Source: Bythopirellula polymerisocia
GTDB lineage: Bacteria; Planctomycetota; Planctomycetia; Pirellulales; Lacipirellulaceae
DNA length: 64,000 bases
Direction: 5' to 3'
NCBI RefSeq assembly: GCF_007860015.1
Contig: NZ_SJPS01000001.1
Span: forward strand, 806,001 to 870,000
Shown: positions 36,876-45,907 of the stretch, one piece after another
Numbering within the stretch: the first letter of the stretch is position 1
Layout of the letters: each line of letters begins with the position of its first letter
The notes under the pieces: model-generated
The model's input: only the letters and a program-made list of their open reading frames with translations
What the model was told of the DNA's origin: nothing
The model's database searches: none
Made by a program: the position numbers and the translations under genes

Positions 36876-36938
36876 CTCCGTTTTCTCTGCAATCTCATGT
36901 TCAATATATTTATGCAAGCTGAGAAGATTTGTATCGTT
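36876..36938 (+). repeat. 63-base dispersed repeat, copy 2
   Basis: This is the partner of 35883-35945. Just upstream is a short periodic stretch GGATTAGCGCTGATTAGTGT (about 36825-36844) that looks like a degenerate tandem repeat. No gene is attached. Confidence 0.6.
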
Positions 36939-37627
36939 TGGAATACGCGTTCCGGCAATTCATGACGGAATGGAAGACTCTCGCAGAGACGCAAAGGCGG
37001 AGGAAATGGGGCTGGGAGTCGGGGCTGGGATTCGGGGGCTGGGAGTCAGGGAAAAGCTACGTGCCCCGACGCGATGGAAGAGTACGATAGGGCACGTCTT
37101 CTCCCTGGGTGTCGGTCCCCATCGCCTGAGTTGATTCAAGAGGTTGCATAGCATTGTTCCATCAAGAGTTTGCGTGGTCTTACGGGCATGGTTGCCAATA
37201 CTACAGCCTGCCACCCAACGGTCAAGAATAAGACTTTCGACTACTTAGAATTCTTTCGGCAAGGCTCCTGTAAGTAGCGGCGGGCGATAAAACCGTTCCT
37301 GTAAGAGTCTGTCAAGTTAGAAAAGAAAAAGCGGTTTCCTTCCAGGTTGCTGCGTACAACTAGTGGTTTGCATATCTTGAACCTAGCGGCACGCGGTGTT
37401 CGCAGCCCGGCGGGCTGGCCCACCGGCCCCTTGAGCGCAAGGAACGGGGCCTATCACGCAGGAAATGGCTTGAAAATAGAGCAACCAGCCGATAAGGTCA
37501 TACGGTTACGACGATGGACCGTCTAAGCGTTAGACCGCACATTTGCCCGCCCTTCGCAGGTGATAAACGGAAACTTCTTTAACTAGGCTAGGAGTCGATA
37601 ACTTAGCTTTTCGAAAGTGGGCCGACT

Positions 37628-38677
37628 ATGTACCGAATCCATTTCGCGTCGTTCGTTTTTATTCTTGGCAGCGTGTTTATAGCTTCGCCGTTAGAGGCCT
37701 GTTCCCGCGTGCTGTGGAATGACAACGGTCATGCCGTGCTGGTTGGCAGGAACATGGATTGGTTCGAAGACATCCAGAGCAACATTTGGTTTCTCCCTCG
37801 GGGCATGGAGCGCAGCGGGCTGACGGCGATCAACCCGCTTACATGGATCAGCAAGTACGGGAGCGTCGTGATCACCGCGTACGACGCAGGCACCGCAGAC
37901 GGGATCAACGAGAAGGGCCTGGCGGTGCACATGCTTTACCTGCCCGAGACATCGGTTGGCGAACGCGACGAGAGCGTGCCGGGCCTGAGTATCACCATGT
38001 GGCCGCAGTATTATCTAGACAACTTCGCCACTGTGAAGGAAGCGGTCGAGGAGATGGAGAATGAGCCTTTCCAGTTGCGGATGGCAAGCCACGAGGGCAG
38101 CGGCAAGGCCGCGACGATCCATCTGGCAATGGATGATCCGTCCGGCGACTCGGTAGTCTTTGAATGCATCAACGGTGAGATCAAGGTGTACCACAGCCGC
38201 GAGCACACGGTGATGACCAACCAGCCGACATTCGACAAACAATTGGAGAACCTGCGGCAGTACCGAGGATTTGGCGGAGATCAAAAGTTGCCCGGCACTC
38301 ACGAACCGGGTGACCGCTTTGCCCGCGGGGCCTACTACGTGCAGCACTTGCCGAAGCCGAAATCGGATCGGGAGGCGGTGGCCGCATTGATGAGCGTGAT
38401 GCGCAACGTGTCGGCCCCGTTCGGCATCGCCGACCCTGAGCGTCCGAACGTCTCGACCACGATCTGGCGTACGGTGACGGACCTGTCCAACCGCGTCCTC
38501 TATTACGATTCGGTATTTAGTGGGCAGGTGTTCTGGATCGACGTGAAGAAGATCAATTTCGACGAGGATCAACCGGTCCGCAAACTCACGGTCATTGACA
38601 ACTTCGACTTGATGGGCGAGGTGTCGGATGAGGGGGAAGAGGCCGAGATGTTTGAGTTTATTGGGCCGCAAGAATAA
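37628..38677 (+). CDS. Choloylglycine hydrolase / penicillin V acylase family protein
   Basis: This 349-aa Ntn hydrolase has signal peptide FASFVFILGSVFIASPLEA and then CSRVLWND, where Cys25 would be the new N-terminal nucleophile after cleavage. LVGRNMDWFED follows, as in bile-salt hydrolases and penicillin V acylases. ITAYDAGTADGINEKGLAVH, VFECINGEIKVYHS and HTVMTNQPTFDKQL are the other conserved segments. In an environmental planctomycete the substrate is more likely an acyl amide or signal molecule than a bile salt. No neighbour on the same strand suggests a pathway. Confidence 0.88.
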   Translation: MYRIHFASFVFILGSVFIASPLEACSRVLWNDNGHAVLVGRNMDWFEDIQSNIWFLPRGMERSGLTAINPLTWISKYGSVVITAYDAGTADGINEKGLAVHMLYLPETSVGERDESVPGLSITMWPQYYLDNFATVKEAVEEMENEPFQLRMASHEGSGKAATIHLAMDDPSGDSVVFECINGEIKVYHSREHTVMTNQPTFDKQLENLRQYRGFGGDQKLPGTHEPGDRFARGAYYVQHLPKPKSDREAVAALMSVMRNVSAPFGIADPERPNVSTTIWRTVTDLSNRVLYYDSVFSGQVFWIDVKKINFDEDQPVRKLTVIDNFDLMGEVSDEGEEAEMFEFIGPQE

Positions 38678-38741
38678 GAGGCGGCCTAACAACCGGAAGC
38701 AGTTGAACGGCGACTCCCATGGAAAGAAAAAGAGTTCAGAA

Positions 38742-38983
38742 CTATTTTCCGTGTTTTGTCACTTTCTTCGGCCTACCGCGCATTCGAATTGACAAATCGA
38801 GGTCCAGTTTCTTGGCCAGCCTCTTGACACAAGCTTCGTTCCCTTTAGGAAGTCCCGTCCTATTCGAGGAACTATTTGATTGGGTAGTGCCTTCTCAAGA
38901 GGTGCCCTGAGTTGCTCGGCCCACTTCCACTGGCGAGTCTTTCCGTAAGGCGACAATTCTTCATGGGTGATCAACCGGTCCAC
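38742..38983 (-). pseudogene. Possible frameshifted gene remnant
   Basis: In one frame the strand reads MDRLITHEELSPYGKTRQWK, WAEQLRAPLEKALPNQIVPR. In another frame, near 38860, it continues as NEACVKRLAKKLDLDLSIRM, RGRPKKVTKHGK and a stop. Both halves look protein-like and would join by a frameshift. No family is recognised. The rest of the gap 38678-39428 holds a 16-base palindrome (GCAAATAGCTATTTGC, 39306-39321) and no clear gene. Confidence 0.3.
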
Positions 38984-39359
38984 TAACGGATCTTATTGCC
39001 CGAGGCCATGCACAAGATAACTCTACCAAGGATACTCACCCACTTGGGAAACCAATTTCGCTCTCAGGACCGACATGCTCTTTGGCCTCTGGTAAATTCA
39101 CCTGGTCCAAGTGCCGTTGACGATCTCGTGCATCGCCAAGAAGCAACTCTCCCCTGAAGGAGAACTCTGGATGGCTGTCGGAGTCCTTACGCGGCAACAA
39201 AATAGAATGCGGCACAAAAAGCAATCCTGTTTCAAATGCCGATGGCAACGTGTTGACGGCAAAGCTTGGAAAAAACTTAGCCTCCAATGTCTTTCCATAC
39301 AATCGCAAATAGCTATTTGCAACCCTGGCTAATGCCTGAAGGACTTTAGAAATAGTAAG

Positions 39360-39394
39360 CGTCCCTGGACCGGAACAACCGATCCAGGGACGCC
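39360..39394 (-). terminator. Terminator hairpin after the 39.4-kb gene
   Basis: GCGTCCCTGGA and TCCAGGGACGC form a perfect 11-bp stem with a 13-base loop, 34 bases after the stop of the minus-strand gene. The following minus-strand bases are only moderately T-rich (CTTACTATTTCT). Confidence 0.65.
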
Positions 39395-39428
39395 GAAGCC
39401 ATTCACCACAGCGAGATGCTGTGTGCCG

Positions 39429-39905
39429 CTAGTGGTTGAACTTTCTTGGATTAGTCTTCTCTAGCAAGTAGGCAGGGGTTGGTGAAGACTGGTTAGAACG
39501 ATACCTCATCCTTGGTGCCGAGTAGCTATTACTGCTATTCATCTGTGGCTCGTAAGAATAGCTTCGGTTGGACTGCTTGGAATTCTGTGCAGTGGCCGGC
39601 TCATCGGACTTTGTTGGGTTGCAACCGCAAGGACTTTGCACGTCTTTTTCCTGCGCGGGATCGTAGGAGTAGCTGCGCGACTCGCTCGGTGTTTGGGCTA
39701 CTTCCGCTGGTGTCGATTCCGACTGGACAACCACTGGCGCGGAAGCTCGGTAGGAACGAGACCGCATCACCATTTGACTCGAGCTCTTCGACGGCTGATT
39801 CCAGGCCTTGTAGTTGTAGTCCGCAAAATCAGCCCTCAAGCTAGCACTGGAAATCAGTCCAATAAATAAAGCTAAAAACATCTGTGACTTAAACGAATTA
39901 CTCAT
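39429..39905 (-). CDS. Small secreted Ser/Tyr-rich protein
   Basis: The ATG at 39905 gives signal peptide MSNSFKSQMFLALFIGLISS (cleavage near SLRA). The mature ~135 residues are low complexity, rich in Ser, Tyr and Pro, with repeated RSYSY (SRSYSYDPAQ and NRSYSYEPQ) and RSRSYRAS. A CGCNP motif is the only Cys site. The function is unknown; it may be a structural or envelope-associated protein. The frame is open to 40046, but the signal peptide decides the start. Confidence 0.6.
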   Translation of the reverse strand: MSNSFKSQMFLALFIGLISSASLRADFADYNYKAWNQPSKSSSQMVMRSRSYRASAPVVVQSESTPAEVAQTPSESRSYSYDPAQEKDVQSPCGCNPTKSDEPATAQNSKQSNRSYSYEPQMNSSNSYSAPRMRYRSNQSSPTPAYLLEKTNPRKFNH

Positions 39906-40182
39906 CGTATTCCGCCTTTCAAAAAAAGTGACAGTAAATGGCAACCCTGAGAGCGTTGCCGGAAAACATTCTTTTAAGAACAGTTGCTTAAGATCTCCGA
40001 CAAAACAAAGTGTCGAAAGATCGAACAGACTACCACCAGAGAGCACTCCACACTTGTGGTGTGACTAATGCTCAGCAGTCACCCGGCTACCATGAATTCC
40101 GAATTATGGGGAATTCAAAATTGACCGAGCAGTCCGCGTCAATTTGGCGCAGCGTGCAAGAAGTGCGCTGCGCTGGAGAGAT

Positions 40183-40704
40183 TCAGATGACCAAGCGTCG
40201 AAAAACAATGACGCAGTCCACAGGTTGAGGACCCGAATCGAGATCGGCAAAGTGAGTTGTCTTCTTCCAAGGTACCGAACTCGGCGTAAGAAAAGATAAC
40301 CAAGCAGTTGCAGCTTCGATTTCCTCTTCTTCTAGCTGGGAATCGCTTGAAATAGCAGGCACCATGACAACAGCAATCGTGTTAGTGCAGCTATGGGAAT
40401 CCATATCTTCTTGATTCCCTGGGTGGGTGCTATTTCCCAAGGCATTGCGAAAGCTTGTCTCTGTTGTCTTGCAGCAAAAGGACGCCAAATGCTTGCTTTT
40501 GCTACAGCTACTTTTGCAGGTACATGCTGCTTTACTTAAGTCCCGCGAGTTGCAGCATTGACATTGGCAAACCGCTTCAAAGTTCACAGTGCAGCCACAG
40601 CCAACAACATAATTGCAATTGAGCAGTGCAAGCGGCATCATTGCCCAGACGACAAGTGTCGGAAAACGACTACGAACAACTCGCGATATCCTGCGAACAT
40701 TCAT
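40183..40704 (-). CDS. Small secreted Cys-rich protein
   Basis: This 173-aa protein has an N-terminal hydrophobic stretch (TLVVWAMMPLALLNCNYVVG) followed by an unusually Cys-rich block: CGCTVNFEAVCQCQCCNSRD, then CTCKSSCSK and FCC. About 14 Cys fall in 60 residues. The C-terminal half is acidic, then plain. It could bind metals or be cross-linked by disulfides, but no family is recognised. It lies upstream of the Ser/Tyr-rich gene on the same strand, separated by 277 bases with no clear feature. Confidence 0.6.
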   Translation of the reverse strand: MNVRRISRVVRSRFPTLVVWAMMPLALLNCNYVVGCGCTVNFEAVCQCQCCNSRDLSKAACTCKSSCSKSKHLASFCCKTTETSFRNALGNSTHPGNQEDMDSHSCTNTIAVVMVPAISSDSQLEEEEIEAATAWLSFLTPSSVPWKKTTHFADLDSGPQPVDCVIVFRRLVI

Positions 40705-40970
40705 GAAACATCAACCAGATATGAAACGGAGGCGAACAACCTGATAGAATTATAGGATGCAATACCATCCCATCCGTTCTGCAACTACGAATTTGTATGT
40801 TATTCGTTCGTCTGGGAGGAGCCCTATAAGTGAATTAGACCAATGATTTCGCCTAAGACAATCCCAGTTAGCAGCCTGTTGTAAGCTTTAAGCGATATTT
40901 CCGATTAAATTCTCGCGCGCCAGCTAAAGACAACCCGATCGGGGGGGTTCAAGATTGGACCGTTACTAAA

Positions 40971-40991
40971 AGCTGTTGTTGGAGAACAGCT
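40971..40991 (-). terminator. Hairpin after the metalloprotease gene
   Basis: AGCTGTT and AACAGCT pair with a 7-base loop, 10 bases after the stop of the minus-strand gene, followed on that strand by TTTTAG. It is a weak but well placed terminator. Confidence 0.5.
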
Positions 40992-41001
40992 AAAAAGCGT
41001 T

Positions 41002-41892
41002 TCAGCCACCTGTGCTAGGATCAAGACGATCACGTTTTAGAGACGACCGCCATTGACGATCTAATTCCCCAGTGTTCGCGATCTCATAGCACTGCTGTAA
41101 GGCAGAATCATAGCCGCGGTTACTGGCCTCTTCCATAAACTCTAAAAATCGATGGGGACCATTCTTTTTGACAAGATATTCTGCCAAAGATACGCTTTGT
41201 CCATAAAATACCCCGAAGCGATCTGGTGGGGGATAAGCTTCCATCGTCATGATGGCAATTGCCGGAAATGTAGTGCTATTGTCAATCGCTGCGTAGAGAT
41301 CCTGCCGGTGACGACATAATTTGGTAGCAGAGTCAGCAAGAGTAGCTACTCCCTCGTCGGCCCAGCGCGGCAAGGATTTAGCTTTGAACCGTTCTTTCAG
41401 CACGATATGCGTTAGTTCATGGGGTAAAGCCGCAGACAGAAACTCCGTGTTCGCGTCTAATAAATCAATCCGCCGAGAAGTTATTACGTTGCCTTCGACG
41501 TTGACAAGCGATGAGCCCACCGTTCGCTCACTTCCCAGCCCAACCGCGGCTACGTAACTTCGCTGAGTCTCATGGAGAACAATTAGGCACCGGGGATTCC
41601 AAGGCTGGGATTCAACCCTAGCAAGCCACTTCTTACTAAGGGCATTCTTTAACGCTTCTGCATGCCGAGCAAGATGCTGAGCCCTCTTCTGCGAGTGATC
41701 GCAACAAATCCTAAAGTTGGTCGTCTCGACGAAGAAGAACCTCCCGTGAGAATAACTTCGCTCCACGACCGGAAGATTTGGGCAGTTGCACTCCCTGCCA
41801 CAAGTACTCTGCGCCTGGACCAATGAATTCCCCGCAGAGAGAACGAGGATTGCAAAGAGAATCCTGAGAATTAGACCGACTTTCGGCTGCAT
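41002..41892 (-). CDS. Secreted gluzincin-type metalloprotease-like protein
   Basis: This 296-aa protein with signal peptide VGLILRILFAILVLSAGNSL has the zinc-binding helix AALPHELTHIVLKERF followed by LPRWADEGVATLADS. That is the HExxH...E arrangement of Peptidase_MA-like proteins, in which the two His and the later Glu of DEG bind zinc. The N-terminal part has several Cys (CGRECNCPNLP and CCDHS). The substrate is unknown. I chose ATG 41892, which gives the signal peptide directly; the frame opens 18 codons earlier. Confidence 0.8.
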   Translation of the reverse strand: MQPKVGLILRILFAILVLSAGNSLVQAQSTCGRECNCPNLPVVERSYSHGRFFFVETTNFRICCDHSQKRAQHLARHAEALKNALSKKWLARVESQPWNPRCLIVLHETQRSYVAAVGLGSERTVGSSLVNVEGNVITSRRIDLLDANTEFLSAALPHELTHIVLKERFKAKSLPRWADEGVATLADSATKLCRHRQDLYAAIDNSTTFPAIAIMTMEAYPPPDRFGVFYGQSVSLAEYLVKKNGPHRFLEFMEEASNRGYDSALQQCYEIANTGELDRQWRSSLKRDRLDPSTGG

Positions 41893-42587
41893 TATTAATT
41901 TCCGCCTGGAACACGATTGCAAGGAGTTGAGAATCGCTCTTTGCAAGCTGCGTGCCGTGCGGATGGCAGCCTATCGGTTTCGTCTCCGTGATCAAGCCTT
42001 AAGCCTATACTTCAATAGGAGTTACAAATTACAGAGATACTTGCTCGCATTCCAACTTTTGGTCGTTGGTAGATGCCATTTGCCCGGCTTGCAGGCAATG
42101 GATGCCCTTGCCGTCAGCAGTGATATTAAGAGCAAGGAGTAGTTATTACTTCCCAAATCTTCCCCTACTCTCTAAAGAATTGAAAATGATCGAAACTGCT
42201 ACGAATTTTGCGTAGCTCCTCCTCGCTCAGCGTTTCGTATATCGCTGATTCCAATTGGGAAGAGCCGGAATCGAACGAAATGAAGGCGGTCTCGAAAGCA
42301 GTTCGGGAAAACGATACCGGCGATACAACGAACCGTTGTACAGATTCACTGTGATGCGATCCAGATATACACAGTGGCTTATGTTCTTTTATTCAGAACC
42401 CAAACTGAAAGAAAAAGAGGTCCGTGAAGCGGTTCCACTCATGGCCCGGGACACTCCCTCCTTAAACAGCTAAAGGTTCTCGGCTCAGCTGCTAGCCGCC
42501 CGTGGAAGCAGGCTCTCAACCGGCAGGTCTAATGTCCATCGCGGGCGCTGCCGGTCAACCGCAGCCGGTGGCTTGGCGATTGCCTCT
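41893..42587. other. Gene-free stretch with a possible coding remnant
   Basis: On the minus strand, about 42400 down to a stop at 42165-42167 is open and ends ESAIYETLSEEELRKIRSSF, then DHFQFFRE. The last 35 residues look protein-like, but no ATG, GTG or TTG with a ribosome site opens the frame. It is either a degraded 3' end or chance. Nothing else was recognised. Confidence 0.3.
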
Positions 42588-43973
42588 TCAGGCCGGTTTG
42601 ATGTTGTGGTTCATGCGGAAAAGATTCGATGGATCGTATTTCTTCTTGATCTCCACCAGCCGGTTGTAGGTGGACCCGTAGGCAGACGCGATGCGGTCGG
42701 TTTCATCCTCGGTAAGGAAGTTGATGTACGCACCGTTGCCGGCAAACGGCTTAGTCTTTGCAAAGAATTCCTGCGCCCAGGCGATGCAACGTTCGTCGTC
42801 AGCGGCGGATTCCCAACGGCCATGCACGTTGAGCACGTACTTGGCGTCCCGGCTCGAATACGCCATCGCCTCTGGCGCGATGCGGTTTGTCTGACCACCA
42901 ATCGCGGCAATGAAGATCTCGCAATGCGGCGACGGCATCGTGCCGGCGTACTCGATCAGGGCATCGATCGCGCCCTCGCTCAGTTGGTCGAAGTTGTGCG
43001 ACTTCCAGTAATTGCGCGACCCCGGCGTGAGGAGCGGGTCGAAGGCTTGCTGCCACGCGGCAAAAGGCATCACGCCAATGTGTTCGCCAAGTGGTGTGGC
43101 GAATTTGCGGATCGGTGAAATGAGTTCCTCGCCCACGGCGGGGTCGCCCAAATAGCAAAGCGGCAGCACGACGACCTGTTCTCCGTGAACGTTTTCCGGG
43201 AGGAATGGCAGCGGCGGCGCCTTTCGAGTAACCATCCAGACGCTGAGTTCCTCAGGTGCTGTTTCGGTGAAACGAGCAAACTGAGTGATCACGGATTTAG
43301 CCTGATCAAAAGGAAAGACAAACATGCCGCTCAGCAGTTCCGGTCCCACCGGATGGAGTTGGAATTCGAACCGGGTGACTACGCCGAAATTCCCTCCTCC
43401 ACCACGCAACCCCCAGAAAAGATCCGCGTTTTCCGTTTCACTTGCACGCACTTCCCGACCATCTGCCAGGACGACGTCCGCCGCTGTTAGGTTGTCCACC
43501 GTCATACCGAGTTTTCGGCTCAGCCAGCCGAAGCCGCCGCCGAGCGTCAGGCCCGCCACGCCCGTGGTCGAATTAATGCCCAGCGGCGTAGCGAGGCCAT
43601 GTGCCAGCGCCGGACCATCAAACTCAGCAAGGGTGCAGCCGGGCTCAACCGTCGCCCGGCGGTTCTCCGTGTCAATCTCGACACTCTTCATCAGCGATAG
43701 ATCGATCATCATCCCGCCATCGCAGATCGCATTGCCCGCGATATTGTGACCGCCCCCACGAACGGAGACGAGCTGGTCTTGATCGCGCGCGAAATTGACA
43801 GCCTGAACAATGTCTTGCGGAGTCGAACAGCGGGCAATCAGCGACGGCTGGCGATCGATCATCGCATTCCAGATCTGACGCACCTCGTGGTAGTCCGCGT
43901 GGTCGGGAAGGACCAACTGACCATGGAAGTGAGCTTTGAACTCGTCTATATCGACTCTTTGCAGTTGCTTCAT
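42588..43973 (-). CDS. FAD-linked oxidase, berberine-bridge-enzyme type
   Basis: This 461-aa flavoenzyme of the VAO/PCMH family has IVQAVNFARDQDQLVSVRGG followed by GHN, whose His is the usual covalent FAD attachment. GVAGLTLGGGFGWLSRKLG and NADLFWGLRGGGGNFGVVT are the other FAD-binding motifs, and the C-terminal BBE segment YGSTYNRLVEIKKKYDPSNL, FRMNHN is intact. The second attachment Cys of bicovalent members is absent (STTG in its place). Substrates of bacterial members are sugars, alkaloid-like compounds or polyketides. There is no signal peptide. It stands alone. Confidence 0.9.
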   Translation of the reverse strand: MKQLQRVDIDEFKAHFHGQLVLPDHADYHEVRQIWNAMIDRQPSLIARCSTPQDIVQAVNFARDQDQLVSVRGGGHNIAGNAICDGGMMIDLSLMKSVEIDTENRRATVEPGCTLAEFDGPALAHGLATPLGINSTTGVAGLTLGGGFGWLSRKLGMTVDNLTAADVVLADGREVRASETENADLFWGLRGGGGNFGVVTRFEFQLHPVGPELLSGMFVFPFDQAKSVITQFARFTETAPEELSVWMVTRKAPPLPFLPENVHGEQVVVLPLCYLGDPAVGEELISPIRKFATPLGEHIGVMPFAAWQQAFDPLLTPGSRNYWKSHNFDQLSEGAIDALIEYAGTMPSPHCEIFIAAIGGQTNRIAPEAMAYSSRDAKYVLNVHGRWESAADDERCIAWAQEFFAKTKPFAGNGAYINFLTEDETDRIASAYGSTYNRLVEIKKKYDPSNLFRMNHNIKPA

Positions 43974-44097
43974 GGCTTACTCCATTTCTGATCGCCTCTG
44001 AATCGTTCGGATAGCGGGTTGACCCTCCCAGATCAAGCTTTCAACCCGGGGACGCTATTTTCCATAACGAGCATCGCCGGTCAATCGTAGCCGCTGG

Positions 44098-45456
44098 TTA
44101 CCCCCGCTGCCGAAGCCACCGCAAAGTCGCTTCCCAGAGTGTTGGTGCGTATGCCGAGACCGGTTCACCGGCCAGCCAGCGTTCGATATCCTCCGCCAAC
44201 GCGGCCGCAGATGGATATCGGCCTCCGCGATCGGGAGACATTGCCTTGATGCAAATCGCTTCTAGCGGCGCTGGAAGCCAAGGGCAATGCTCCCGCGGTC
44301 TGGCAAAAGATTGCTCCTTGATTTTTTGGATCACGCCGCTCACGGAGTTTTCTTCGTGAGGTAGTCGACCTGTCAGCACTTGATAGAGCGTCACTCCCAG
44401 GCTATAGATGTCCGTTTGTGGGCTAAGGTCATCCGTCTGGCCGGCGGCCTGCTCGGGGCTCATGTAAGCTGGGGTGCCAATTGGGGTACCCTTCAAGGTG
44501 GGAGATAATCCCTCGCAGGCAGAAGCGATTTCCTGATACACGACCTGTTCGCCACCACCGAGCACCTTGGCCAACCCCCAATCGACCACCAACGTCTCGC
44601 CATATTTGCCGAGCATGATGTTCCCTGGCTTGAGATCTCGGTGCAGAATGCCGCGACTATGGGCGTAGTCCATCGTGTGACAAACATCGACGATGCGACC
44701 CACGAGTTTCCTCAATTCCAAGATACGTTGACCACGAGTAGAATCTTGCACAGAAAACTTATCATGGAAACGCCTCACGACTTCTTGCAGACTTTCCCCT
44801 TCAATAAAACGCATCGCGTAGTAGGGCCGACCCGAAGCATCAAAGCCCAAAGCGTACACGGGCACAATCCCAGGATGCTCCAGCCGCCCCGTGACCTGGG
44901 CCTCGAGCAGGAACCGAGACCGAGCGGCAACATCGTCGGCATAGCGGGTCTTGATCTGTTTCAAAGCGACCATGCGACCGAGTTGTTGATCTTGGGCAAT
45001 AGAGACTTCGCCCAATCCTCCTTCGGCGTAAGAGCTGACAACATTAAAACGTTCGTCGTTTTTGCCACCGACGATAGGGGCTGGGAGGGCTGAAGTACGA
45101 TCGAGCTCACTGTCAGTGTCGGAGTACTCACTACTATCTTCAGTAGAAGCTCCGTGTGGGTTGAGCAAACTTCCTCTGAACGGGGGTGGTACGGTTTGCC
45201 ACATTGAAGCGGTTTCTAGTCCACAAGCGGCTAGCCGCGCGGCAACCTGTTCGGCAAGTTCACGATGCTGGGCCTCGGTGAGAATCCCGTGCTCCCGCAA
45301 CAGCGGCATGAGAGATGTGGTCGGGGTCTCGATCCAGTCCTGCAATACGTCAATGAGTGAATGAAGACCGACCAACTTGCTTTCCATGGCTATCAGGCAA
45401 ACAACCAGATCGTGCTGTCGGTCGGACATGGACATAGACAAGCTTGGATCGAGCAT
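44098..45456 (-). CDS. Ser/Thr protein kinase (Pkn type), ends before membrane anchor
   Basis: A ~140-residue N-terminal region precedes a full Hanks kinase domain: YAEGGLGEVSIAQDQQLGR, catalytic Lys in VALKQIK, RFIEGESLQEVV, HRDLKPGNIML, DWG in place of DFG (VVDWGLAKV), GTPAYMSPEQAAGQ, and IYSLGVTLYQVLTGRLPHE. The chain ends ERWLAGEPVSAYAPTLWEAT, LRWLRQRG and stop. Related planctomycete kinases continue here into a basic stretch, a membrane helix and repeats, so this one appears to be a soluble, shortened version. The N-terminal ESKLVGLHSLIDVLQDWIE segment is common to the group. Confidence 0.88.
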   Translation of the reverse strand: MLDPSLSMSMSDRQHDLVVCLIAMESKLVGLHSLIDVLQDWIETPTTSLMPLLREHGILTEAQHRELAEQVAARLAACGLETASMWQTVPPPFRGSLLNPHGASTEDSSEYSDTDSELDRTSALPAPIVGGKNDERFNVVSSYAEGGLGEVSIAQDQQLGRMVALKQIKTRYADDVAARSRFLLEAQVTGRLEHPGIVPVYALGFDASGRPYYAMRFIEGESLQEVVRRFHDKFSVQDSTRGQRILELRKLVGRIVDVCHTMDYAHSRGILHRDLKPGNIMLGKYGETLVVDWGLAKVLGGGEQVVYQEIASACEGLSPTLKGTPIGTPAYMSPEQAAGQTDDLSPQTDIYSLGVTLYQVLTGRLPHEENSVSGVIQKIKEQSFARPREHCPWLPAPLEAICIKAMSPDRGGRYPSAAALAEDIERWLAGEPVSAYAPTLWEATLRWLRQRG

Positions 45457-45622
45457 TATTCAGAAGTCCGTTGAGACGCTCCGCAACTATTCCAGAATAA
45501 CCGCTTTCGGCATTAAATGGTAGCTGGAGAGTTGGGTTGCGGCCTTCGGTGGGTTGCGAGGAAGGGCTTCGCAGCCTAAGATGTGATCTTATTCACTGCT
45601 GCTACTTGGGAGCCTCCGCACA

Positions 45623-45907
45623 ATGATCACCGTCGGAATGAACTATCACGTTATTGAAGGAAAGCAGGCAGATTTTGAAGAAAAATTTGCTGGCGTCATT
45701 GGTGCCCTTAATGCAGCCGAAGGACATACTCAGTCGACACTTTGGAAGGACGTCAGCGACCAGGCATCGTATCTAATCACCAGTGAGTGGTCAGATGAAA
45801 AGGCATTTCAGACTTTTATTCAGAGTGACGCTTTCCGATCCGTTACGAATTGGGGGAAAGAACAAATCCTCTCGGGCAGGCCGCAACATAAAATCTACAA
45901 GAACTAA
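45623..45907 (+). CDS. Antibiotic biosynthesis monooxygenase (ABM) domain protein
   Basis: This 94-aa single-domain protein has MITVGMNYHVIEGKQADFEE, EGHTQSTLWKDVSDQASYLI and TSEWSDEKAFQTFIQSDAFR. That matches the dimeric alpha+beta ABM fold (YgiN, HmoB, IsdG relatives), small oxygenases or stress proteins. No heme-binding histidine can be assigned with certainty. It lies alone, and no operon partner is visible. The following gap (45908-46211) holds only the AAGGAG site of the next gene. Confidence 0.75.
   Translation: MITVGMNYHVIEGKQADFEEKFAGVIGALNAAEGHTQSTLWKDVSDQASYLITSEWSDEKAFQTFIQSDAFRSVTNWGKEQILSGRPQHKIYKN

Larger units (their letters stand above)
35082..37627. other. 2.5-kb gene-free region built from repeats
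   Basis: No ORF here has convincing protein features. It contains TTAGCGGTTAGCCGTTAGTG blocks (35186-35220), the long hairpin at 35521-35603, two direct copies of a 63-base unit (35883 and 36876), the paired GGGTGGCACA-TTTCTA motif (36074 and 36640), and structured repeat copy B (36281). Toward 37515-37537 there is a small palindrome, CCGTCTAA-GCG-TTAGACCG, in the leader of the next gene. The whole may be a graveyard of mobile elements. Confidence 0.5.

Noticed and set aside
37400..37440. GC-rich stem GGCCCC...GGGGCC considered as part of a tRNA or riboswitch
   Set aside because: No cloverleaf, no T-arm sequence and no recognisable riboswitch core could be built around it.
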